Below, piece after piece: positions 56,018 through 64,000 of a DNA stretch of 64,000 bases. The stretch covers positions 549,697-613,696 of the forward strand of contig MU001498.1 in NCBI GenBank assembly GCA_010093485.1, read 5' to 3'. The stretch is from Karstenula rhodostoma CBS 690.94 (taxonomy: Eukaryota; Ascomycota; Dothideomycetes; Pleosporales; Didymosphaeriaceae). A program made the translations under genes and the position numbers. Each line of letters starts with the position of its first letter. Position 1 is the stretch's first letter. The notes under the pieces are model-generated. The model searched no databases, was not told the origin of the DNA, and saw only the letters and a list, made by a program, of their open reading frames with translations.

Positions 56018-57967
56018 ACCTTCTTCACTTCATCTCTATTGTTTTTCACTTCTTTGTAAATCCTTCGAGATCTATTTTTTTTTTCTCCTTCTGTTTATAC
56101 CCCGCAACGGCATCGAGCGTTTTTTTTTTTTTTATCACGACAGCATATCCGGCGTTAGTGGCTTTCTCCGCATTTCAAGGGCTGCATCAGCGTTTTCTCT
56201 TCTTAAATTCCCTCTACATTTACTTTTAGATCGGCACGGCCGTCATGGCCAGGAGTTATTGAGGACTCGGAAAAGGCTCTGATCGTATGCGACTTCGCTT
56301 CGCATGCATTCCATGCTGTATATATTCTTCTTGCTTATACTATTCTTCCAAACCTTTTATCCAGAACTCTGCTGTGTCCCGAATCCCGTCGATTACATCC
56401 CGTTTATACTAGACTTCCTCCACATATACATAGAAAGCATGTAGAATCCGTTCACTAAACACAAATGCACCTGTAGGTCACACCTATCGCGTCGCCCAAA
56501 GCAGCAATCTCCCCGCCCCCAATACAACCCCCCCTGCACGCGTCGGCGATCCTTCATGCGCTAGCTGCCATGCCTGCTCGCCCAAGCTGGTCCCATAAAA
56601 TAAAAAGTATTTTCAGCTCGGGGTGCTCCGTCCCGGGACAGCTTCGCGTGCGCGTATGCTGACCCAAGGCACAGCGGCGAGCTGTCTTGTTTTTAATGGG
56701 GGATGATGCGGTGTGGTGCAGTGCGTTGCAGTGGAGGCCGACGATGCACTGGTATGTTTTGATTCGGCGGGAGAGAATTTCGAGCTGTCAATGAGGCGTC
56801 GAGGATGTGAGGCGTTCGGAGCATTCGGTCGATGCGTGCTGGCCGAGCTAACTGAAAGCCTTCTACACTTGCGAGCGACTGGCCGGACGGAGCAGAAGTA
56901 AGCATGGTACGTGTTTGGAAGTATATGCGCTCTGTAATTTGTTGGGTGAAGCGAGGGAGGCGTTGAGGAAGTTTCGGATGTGGAACAGGGCGTTTGTCAC
57001 GGGAGGATTCAATAGGGCGAAGTAAGCTTCGATTTTGGGAACCATGATATACCGCCCTTAACGGAAATACCATATGCGGCACGGCGTCTTGGATAGCAAA
57101 GGGCCGGAAGTACCGGCTCTGTGCTTACAATGATTTGAACGAAGTTCCTCCGAGAAACTGGGAGTGGTGCAGCGGGTTTCCCGGTGTATCATATGTAAGT
57201 CTTGGGATAGATTACTTATCAGAATGCTTTTTGCAGTCTACGGTATCGAAGTGCTATGGCTCACCAAAATGTGCAGTGCGACGACCTTCAAACACCGCCT
57301 ACCAGTGCTCTGCACTTGGCTTCGAGCAATGTGGGCAACCGTAAGGGTCTTTCCTACAACATGGGAGTTGCGGTACGCTCAATCAACCACAACACTTCGT
57401 ATCATAAATTGACCTCGCCAGAACCAAACAGACAAAATCGACCTGTCCTTCCTCTCTCCATGCCTCCACCTGCTCAACGTCACCAGCAACGGTCCATGTA
57501 GCTTTACTCCATACCCACCCCCGAGGAGAAAACGAGCTCTCTCGGTCGCCCCTTTCAACACCAGGCTCTCTCACCAGCTAGTGGCCTTGCGAACCATCTT
57601 TCAGAGTCGATGAAGAAGTAAGCCCCAAGCGGCATAGAGCTGAGCGAGCCAAGCTTCCCTTCACGAAAACATGACATGAGTGGCTCTCATTCCCATATTA
57701 TTGTCGCAATGCTGTGAATCCCAGAGGGATCATGACATTGTCACCAAAATTCCTGTCTTTGAACTACTCCGTGGGATAGCAGGAGCTGTGGATGTCAATG
57801 AGGATGGTTTTCTGATTGTTGACTCAAACTACAAAGTAGTGTCCCGTAAAGCGATAGACAAATATGGACATAGACATAGACTGCCGTCGTCAATGAGGAT
57901 AAGCGAGGATGGGGAAGCTGGTGCGATGACGTCGCTAGCGTCAAGTACACTTCTCCCCAGATAAGAC
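56018..57967. other. Gene-poor interval with possible gene fragments
   Basis: No intact gene. T-runs follow the upstream gene. Between 57135 and 57600 several short frames with intron-like borders suggest a decayed gene, one of them cysteine-rich (CYGSPKCAVRR, YQCSALGFEQCGQP; 57135-57344). A 94-codon frame at 57680-57964 ends just before the MITE. Neither is recognised. Confidence 0.4.
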
Positions 57968-58149
57968 TACCGCATAATCTCATGTAACTCATTTTTACTA
58001 GGCTCAATATAGAAGGTTAGTTCTAGAAGGTGTTTAGCTAGATCCCCTTATAAGTGGGTAGATCTGTTAATAAGTCCCTATTTATAAGGGAATCTGCCTA
58101 ATCACCTTAATAAGCCTAGTAAAAAAGTGTTACATGAGATTATGCGGTA
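57968..58149. mobile_element. Foldback MITE with TA target-site duplication
   Basis: The 178-bp element (57970-58147) is flanked by TA on each side. Its ends are inverted repeats: CCGCATAATCTCATGTAAC at the left and the reverse complement at the right, continuing through TTTTTACTAGGCT with few mismatches. Inner segments also pair (AAGGTGTTTAGCTAGAT and CCCCTTATAAG against their right-hand counterparts), so nearly the whole element can fold into one hairpin. It has no coding capacity and is AT-rich. TA duplication and TIRs fit a non-autonomous Tc1/mariner-type element; the TIR family was not identified. Confidence 0.9.
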
Positions 58150-58558
58150 CTTCCATGTCCTTCCAACGTTCCCCGCAGCGGCGGACAACCCCACATTATG
58201 TACAGATACCCTGAGCTCCTCTTATCTCAAGTCATGTGTAGTATGGCATGTTCATGAGTGCTGACTTTGCGATATTACGCCTGTTGTTGGGAACAGGGAT
58301 TCAGTTCCCTGCCATCAGATTGAGAAAGGTAGATTCTGGGCAATAGTTTTATGGAACTGTGGGATAAAGAATTTAAATTTTGTACCTAAGACGTAGCTCT
58401 GGACCAGGCTCTTGACTCGATAGTGGACTTTACCCCACAGTAACATCGGGTGTAACGCCTGTGCACGCTAACTGTAGCGTACGTACGTATATAAACAACG
58501 CTTCCAAGGCTGTCTTTTGTCTACCATTCGCTGTTTCTCCCGCTGAAGACAGTCGATA
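58150..58558. other. Intergenic, promoter of the cyclase pseudogene
   Basis: No gene. The right end retains an intact-looking promoter with a TATA box. Confidence 0.5.
58488..58495 (+). promoter_or_regulatory. TATA box of cyclase pseudogene
   Basis: TATATAAA lies 71 bases upstream of the ATG at 58559, suggesting that the promoter has outlived the coding region. Confidence 0.5.
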
Positions 58559-59779
58559 ATGATGATGTTCGTGTTCACCGCACTTTGTGCCGTTCTGGTG
58601 ACAGCCCAGGGCGACCCGTATGCCGGTTGGCCTTCTTATGCTGGCCTTCCTCTTAACGCTTCCTTTCCACCAAAGGCGGCATGGGGAGTGTGGGTAGGCT
58701 GATTATTTGTTTCCTGCCCGCGCACATCTTTCACGGCTTCAGACACTGAAATCGGCAGGGCAATGACGACGTACACGGGGCTCTGAATCACATCACCAAC
58801 GCCACGCGCAAGAAGAGCGCAGAAGAAATCCAAACCGGCCAAACCTTCAACCTTAATCTCGAGCTACCTTTCTTCCCGCAACCCCCCAATATCCAGCGCA
58901 AGCCGCTCGTGCATCTCTTCCAGCCGGTCGACGGCTATACTGACGACGTGATTACCTTCAACACGCAGATGAGCACCCAGATCGACGGGTAACGCCATTT
59001 TGCTTACTCGATTGATGGAAATACAAGCACGTATCGGTACTACAACGATCTCATTCCAGACTACGAGCAGGTCATTGGCCACGATTACACGAGTGTGTTG
59101 GGAATCCAGCAAGCCGCTGATAAGGGCATTGTTGCGAGGGGTGTGTTGCTCGACTACAAGGCGTGGATGGACAGCCAGAACAAAACATACGATGCTCTCT
59201 CGGTAAGAGAGTCGGCAATATCTGCCATTCCAGGACAACCGCTAATCGTGAACAGGGATGGTCTGTTCCGGTATCGGATCTTGACAAGGTTGCTGAATGG
59301 CAGGGTTTACCCAGAAACTGGTCGCGCCCTGGTGACATACTCGTCGTTCGGTTCGGTTGGATAGAGGCTTTTGGCAAACTCAACGAAACCGAAAAGGCAA
59401 TCATTGTCCGTGGACCTGGCGAGTGGTTCGGTATCAGCCGAAGATGAATCGGCAGAGTGGCTTTGGAACAAGAAGTTGGCCATGGTCGGAGGTGACAATC
59501 CTGCATTCGAATCCACGCCATTGAGACACGTCATTGGAGGTCATGACGACATGAGCCTCCACCAGATTCTTCTCTCTGGTGAGTCGACTTGATGGACATA
59601 AAATCATCGAGATGCTTACAGCGACAGGTTGGGGCCAAAACATTGTGGAATATTTGGACCTGGAGAAACTTGCGCCTTCTTTGCGGGCATTGGACCGATC
59701 TACGTTCTTCATGACGATCCAGCCTGTGAACAAGATCGGGGGTATAGCATCCCCGCCTAATGCTATGGCTATCATATAG
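58559..59779 (+). pseudogene. Secreted putative cyclase (PF04199, kynurenine formamidase-like), disrupted
   Basis: The gene begins with a signal peptide (MMMFVFTALCAVLVTAQG) and the family block WGNDDVHGALNHIT after a 65-bp intron (58694-58758). The metal-binding region should read DGxRHFAY; here the x codon is TAA (58990-58992), and the same frame continues after it with RHFAYSIDGNTS and YYNDLIPDYEQVIG. The stop could derive from CAA by a CpA-to-TpA change. A second lesion near 59432 shifts the frame between GPGEWFG and SAEDESAEWLWNKKLAMVGG. Further introns are 59203-59255 and 59579-59627, and the end is intact (NKIGGIASPPNAMAII). Treating 58989-59027 as a 39-bp intron would delete the conserved His, so I call a nonsense mutation. 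Confidence 0.8.
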
Positions 59780-60180
59780 TCAACTAGCAAATCTACCCCG
59801 GGCTTTCTATGCAGCGAGTGGCAGCATTTTTGTCAACATTCCCTCATCTACAAGGTGCTTCATGGTCGATAAATCTTATTCAATCTCTTTCGCCATAGAA
59901 ATAGGCTTCAGTTTTGGAACCCGATGGGGATACAACCGGAATTCACAAGTACAAAAAAAGAGGGACGAAGATGCTGGCAATATGTTTGATGAATCACAGG
60001 AGGTGCATGGCAAAATTGAACATCTCTACAACAAATGACTTTACCAAAGCATCTGGGCTTTCCTTGGGCCCATCGTGATTATTATCTTTGAGAAGCTTCA
60101 GGCGTAATTCACTGGATAGTCCTTCCGCGCAACATTTACATCTATAGCCCGAACGCAAAGGTACTCACACGGTCCGTCGC
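59780..60180. other. Intergenic region
   Basis: No gene; it holds the convergent 3' ends of the cyclase pseudogene and the acetyltransferase gene. Confidence 0.55.
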
Positions 60181-61078
60181 CTAGGACGTTGACGTCGTGA
60201 CAACGCCGACCCCTCCCTGCTCCTCATTGTCCTTGTACCCTATCTTCCTGAAGTCCCCATGGACAACCCACGCATCAACATACTCCTCTCCGTCTCCGTC
60301 CACCTTCTTCAAACGCCCCGCCTCCGGGATTTTCCCCACATTCGTGAAGCCCAACTTCGTCCACAACCTCACACTTGCCTCATTGTTCGCATACACCAGA
60401 TTGAAGACGCTTCCACGGTACCCAGCCGCCGGTCCATAGAAGCAGAAGGAGCGTGCTGCAATGCGACCTAGCCCAAGGCCACGGGTGGAAGAAGGAACCA
60501 TAAATCCACCATTGCACAAGTGCGAAGAGCGACCCGGGTAGTTTGGCTTGATGTAGTAGACGAAAGCGTATGTGTCGAGCTGGTTCGGTAGATCAATGCT
60601 TGCTGCTGCTGATGACTGTGATAGTGCGCAGATTTTCGAAGATCCAACTTTGACGCTTGAGAGTTGTGATGCTGTCAACGGAACACCGAGCGCTGGTACG
60701 TCAGATGTGGACTGAAAGCTATCGAGCTGCGCCTTCGTCAGGATGAGACCTAATACGAGGTCATATGACATGAAATAGGTTTTATATGCTTCGACGTCCA
60801 AGACGTCCTGCTGGGGGTAGGTTCGCCCCTCGTCGATAGCCCTGCCTTCGGATTAGCTCCGCTGTTTCAAGGTAGAGGAAATGCATCGTAACATACTCGT
60901 TAAAGTCATGTTGAAGCTTTCCCACCAGGTTGGCGTCAAGTTCATCTCCCGCGTTGAAATCGACAGGGACAGTGAGGATGGCTGCGCGCGATTCCGAGGC
61001 ATTCGACTCAATGGGGTAAATGCGCGCTGGAACGTCGCCGAGCGGCTTCGAGATACCGCGTACTTTTCCGTAGGTCAT
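60181..61078 (-). CDS. GNAT-family N-acetyltransferase
   Basis: Two exons (61078-60897 and 60841-60181) give 280 residues; the 55-bp intron (GTATGT donor) joins HDFNE to AIDEGRTYPQQ in frame. The start MTYGKVRGISKPLGDVPARI is chosen because the family begins there. The acetyl-CoA-binding motif is visible in SSTRGLGLGRIAARSFCFYG and the next GNAT strand-helix in NNEASVRLWTKLGFTNVGKI. IKPNYPGRSSHLCNGGFMVP is another block I know from the fungal branch related to the acetyltransferase part of Spt10-like proteins. The acceptor substrate is not known. No targeting signal is seen; it is likely cytosolic or nuclear. Confidence 0.9.
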
Positions 61079-62234
61079 AATATGGGGTTGGGATGTGCGG
61101 CTTGATCGTTTTCGCAAGCTCTGAAATAGGATACAATTTGACGCACGTAGTGCGCGTTAGATGTGAAGACACGATTCATGTGGTGGGGTGGGGGGGAGAA
61201 AGTATGACTCGGAGCACCGGCCGGCTTGCAGTGAGTGCGGTCTCGGGTTCATAGACACGAAGTTTGCAAATATAATAGTTGCAATGTACTGATTTGAGAA
61301 GTGATCGAATTCTGGCGAAATGCTTGAACATACTTGATTCAGCCTCCACTACATGATGTGGTATACTACTCGCTGAATAAAAGCTGCCGCCTGCAACTGC
61401 GATTAACCTTGAGAACTTCGAGATAGCAGCCAACGACATTATTCAAAGATGCCCGCAGCAACTTCTTGACAAGCACATGTACTACCCTGAGAACCTGAGC
61501 CTCTGACATGCTTGCACCAGCCGATCTGGTAGGTAGTGCCTCCATCGTAATTTATCTTCAAGCCTAGAAAGATTTGACAATGTACCGATCAAAAATTAGA
61601 GCAAGTCCCAATCGAGCAGTCTAACGTACATTTACAGCATTGCCAGTGAGCGGACTTGCTGTCGGTGAGTTCTTGTCTTTTGAGTATGGCCATTGCTGAT
61701 GCTGTAAATCGGGCCGAATGTGCTGTCTAGCTGGGAGTAGCGGAAGGGTACTTAGTCTCAATCTTATGGCATGCGTGTGGTAACGTTGCAGTGCGAGAAA
61801 TAAGCTTTTTTGCGGTGTGGAAACAGTTTTCTAGCCAAGAGTTATGTTTCTTATAATCGGTCTTCGCACTTTGCTTGAAGGATCTAGGATTTACTTCAAT
61901 GGAAGTTGCGTGTCTTTCCCGTGGAATGTGAAGAAAACTCCGGATATTGACAAGGTAAAGAATCAACGACATCGTGATCATGAGATTGATTCTATCCGTG
62001 TCTCCTTTGACGCGGCCTCTTCAATGGGGCATGATAAAGTGGTAACATGGATTGTTCGTCTTCAAGTGCTCCCACCACTACATAGTAGACAATAAGCAGC
62101 TAGGCTAGGTGATTATACACGTCTGTCTAGTGAGAAGCATCAATTGTTGACTCTTCGCGAGCTTCTGTAAACCGTAGTGAGAAGCATCAAGCGTCGGGGA
62201 CAGAGTAAACCCTGTATATTCCAGCTTTGGGCTT
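61079..62234. other. Intergenic region
   Basis: No gene is supported; frames are short and AT-rich, without conservation. Confidence 0.55.
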
Positions 62235-63326
62235 TCATTGATTGAAGAAAGAAACGGGTTCTGTGGACCGCGGTTGCTGGTCGAACCTCGGAGGATGCTG
62301 GATGGTCTCTCCCTCCCAGTCCCAGAGCGTGCCGTGCTCCGCCCCAATCCTCACGTAGTCTTGACACACTTCGATTGGATCATCGTCCATGAACAGGGGT
62401 ATGCTGTAGGTCATGATAGTCATGAGCTTCTTTGGGTCAGCGACATCCCAATTGCCGCGCCGAAAGTTTCCATATCGCATCTGTTGACTGTCGATGTTGA
62501 TGAGAAGCACCTTCAGTGGCTTATTGCAGTGTCTGAAATATTGCGATTTGATGTCGTAATCCTGCAGTCCGTCGGCGCGCGTCATAACTATTGTCTCCAA
62601 GTCTGCCATCTTAGCAACATCTCGCCAGAACGAGGGATGACTCGCTGGGTTGTAGACAGCGAGTCGTCGAAGCTTTGGCCATCTCGTCCAAAACGCAGGC
62701 TCGCCACCATGCCAGTATAGGTCAAGAAAGAGCTCGTCTTGCACGCTTACGAACTCCTCGAGATGCTCAAGCCTCTGAAACCCCTCACGCAAGATGTTGC
62801 GGACTCCGAGGTGATCTCGTTCTGGGTAGACGCTACGCAAAGGGATGTCAATGATGAGGCGTTTGAGCGTCGGACATGTGTATTGGAGCAACTCCCGGAC
62901 CCATGTGGCTGTAGGCTGGTCGTCGATGGTCTCACCAAAAGGTGCCAGAAAGAGGGCCGTTATCTGTCTCAGATCGGGTCGAGCGGTGGGAATGGCCAGA
63001 AGCAACGAGCACAAGCGTGCTTGAGAAGAGAGGTACACGCAATGTTCTCGAAGTGCACGATTGGCCACGCGTCGTGTTTCATGGCAGACCAAGGTAAATT
63101 GCAGCAGAAGCTGGGTGATTGGATGTGCGGGTCGTAGTAAGACGTTGGGCTTCGGCAGCGAACAGGTAATGACATTGAGAACCAGCTCAAGCGGAAGATG
63201 CATAGATTTGAGTGACTCCATGGCGTCGAGTGGAAGCGATACTCGTACAGTCATGCATCGAGGCACTGTGATGACGAATTGGTGGGTGCCGAAACACGAG
63301 TCAGAGCGACGCGGGAAGAATACCAT
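62235..63326 (-). CDS. F-box-like protein of unknown function
   Basis: An intronless frame encodes up to 363 residues. The first ATG (63326) leaves only 114 bases to the divergent neighbour, and the first 35 residues look poorly structured, so an internal ATG at 63221 (MESLKSMHLPLELVLNVITC) may be the true start, giving 328 residues. MHLPLELVLNVI resembles the F-box core LPxELxxxI, and VCHETRRVANRALREH fits the helix after it. The rest has WPKLRRLAVYNPASHPSFWR and DLETIVMTRADGLQ, reminiscent of the tail of fungal F-box-like proteins of plant-associated ascomycetes. It probably takes part in protein turnover, but evidence is weak. Confidence 0.65.
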   Translation of the reverse strand: MVFFPRRSDSCFGTHQFVITVPRCMTVRVSLPLDAMESLKSMHLPLELVLNVITCSLPKPNVLLRPAHPITQLLLQFTLVCHETRRVANRALREHCVYLSSQARLCSLLLAIPTARPDLRQITALFLAPFGETIDDQPTATWVRELLQYTCPTLKRLIIDIPLRSVYPERDHLGVRNILREGFQRLEHLEEFVSVQDELFLDLYWHGGEPAFWTRWPKLRRLAVYNPASHPSFWRDVAKMADLETIVMTRADGLQDYDIKSQYFRHCNKPLKVLLINIDSQQMRYGNFRRGNWDVADPKKLMTIMTYSIPLFMDDDPIEVCQDYVRIGAEHGTLWDWEGETIQHPPRFDQQPRSTEPVSFFNQ

Positions 63327-63440
63327 TCGGGTGTTAGCTTTGGGGCTAGCGTGAGAGGCGTGTTGGACCCCTGCTGAAATTTATAGATATGCCCCTCCCC
63401 CGCCGTCGGACATAGCACAAACAACAAACAAAGCGTCACT
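63327..63440. promoter_or_regulatory. Short divergent promoter
   Basis: Only 114 bases lie between the first possible start of the F-box-like gene and the start of the DUF89 gene, so both promoters would have to overlap if that first start is used. Confidence 0.4.
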
Positions 63441-64000
63441 ATGGAGCTCGAGCCCAAGACACGTTCGTACCACTTTCTGTTCCTTGTTCTTTATACTGAC
63501 ACTATTTAGCGCAGTACAAAACTTCGGATCCCAACTCCTTTGCACACACATCAGCGCGCTCCAGATGGCCCATCATCATTACTCAAGGCATCGATGATGT
63601 GCATCGGTCAATATACGCCACACAAGACGAAGAGAAGGTGAAGGAGGGCAAGTGGATCGTGTCGGAGTTGGCTGGTCTGAAGTACGAGCTTCAGCACGAC
63701 CGTGAACTCTCGCCTATTCCAGATGACGGCGGATCGGACATTGCAGACTACAACAAGGAATTGGAGGCATTGAAGCCCGCCAAGTGGCATTCAGTGCCTT
63801 GGCTATACTCAGAATGCTACCTCTACAGGTGAGCAACGCGCTGTTGATCTCATGCAGCGATGATGGCTAAACGTTTTCTAAAGACGCATCTCGAGCATCT
63901 TCAACCGAACACAGAATTGGAAGTCGTACGACATCTTTGCCCGCCAGAAGATGTCCACTTTCAAGTCGTCACGCCCCGCCGTTATCGAACTCGCCTCGCG
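63441..64000 (+). CDS. DUF89/ARMT1-type damage-control phosphatase, 5' part
   Basis: Three exons are visible (63441-63462, 63510-63828, 63884 to the window end), and the gene continues beyond 64000. The first intron (47 bp, GTTCGT donor) must use the TTTAG acceptor at 63509, not the CAG five bases later, to give MELEPKTPQYKTSDPNSF. Family blocks are RWPIIITQGIDDVHRSI, LAGLKYELQHDRELSPIPDD and WLYSECYLYRRISSIF, then QKMSTFKSSRPAVIELAS. These proteins are metal-dependent phosphatases acting on damaged or overflow phosphometabolites such as sugar phosphates; yeast Hrt2/YMR027W is a relative. The catalytic C-terminal Asp/Asn residues lie outside this window. The 181 residues seen show no defect. 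Confidence 0.92.

Noticed and set aside
58989..59027. 39-bp intron to bypass the cyclase stop codon
   Set aside because: The putative intron reads in frame as the conserved RHFAYSIDGNTS segment, is shorter than any other intron here, and its removal would delete the metal-binding His.
1..64000. tRNA, 5S rRNA, snoRNA and CRISPR arrays
   Set aside because: I looked for TTCGAATC-type T-loops with paired stems, the 5S core and box C/D pairs in eS1 introns and found none that fold plausibly; a covariance-model scan would be decisive.

Overview
This is nuclear DNA of a filamentous ascomycete (Pezizomycotina, most likely Dothideomycetes; the class is inference). The genes carry many short introns, mostly about 45-130 bp, with GT (twice GC) donors, CTRAC-type branch sites and AG acceptors. 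Recognisable products include ribosomal protein eS1, Rheb, seryl-tRNA synthetase, WAPL, Elf1, Urc1, a fungal hybrid histidine kinase and a Zn2Cys6 regulator. I spliced the exons by hand; every complete model given here has a coding length divisible by three and no internal stop. No tRNA, rRNA or CRISPR array was seen.

Layout. 1-11.4 kb is an accessory-looking stretch: a Gly/Ser/Tyr/Asp repeat hydrophilin-like protein, a secreted basic protein with a possible permuted papain-like C-terminal domain, the relic of a secreted amidase, a proline-rich secreted protein with an acidic tail, an unnamed ascomycete Cys-containing family and an ankyrin protein. 13.4-16.1 kb holds eS1 and a small Ser/Pro-rich protein, followed by 3.7 kb without convincing genes.

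19.9-32.8 kb is the housekeeping core: URC1 and ELF1 are divergent, then uracil phosphoribosyltransferase and WAPL are divergent, then RHEB and cytosolic SerRS. URC1 and UPRT both belong to uracil metabolism and sit 1.5 kb apart with only ELF1 between them. 34.9-44.8 kb holds a hybrid histidine kinase divergent from an F-box protein, and an MFS transporter divergent from a Zn2Cys6 transcription factor. The F-box and MFS genes converge with 26 bp between their stop codons.

45.2-60 kb is accessory again: a small secreted Cys-containing protein, a decayed multi-pass membrane protein gene, a secreted expansin-like protein, a 3.9 kb gene-poor gap, a Fungal_trans_2-type protein with no zinc cluster, a 178-bp foldback MITE with TA target duplication, and a secreted cyclase pseudogene with a stop codon in its DGxRH motif plus a frameshift. 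60.2-64 kb has a GNAT acetyltransferase, an F-box-like protein, and the 5' part of a DUF89/ARMT1-type phosphatase that runs off the window end.

No single new multi-gene system stands out. The most useful leads are the URC1-UPRT linkage, the secreted H...NCNTFA protein, three independently decayed genes (amidase, membrane protein, cyclase) with RIP-compatible stops in two of them, two GC-AG introns (one directly after a start ATG), and the MITE.
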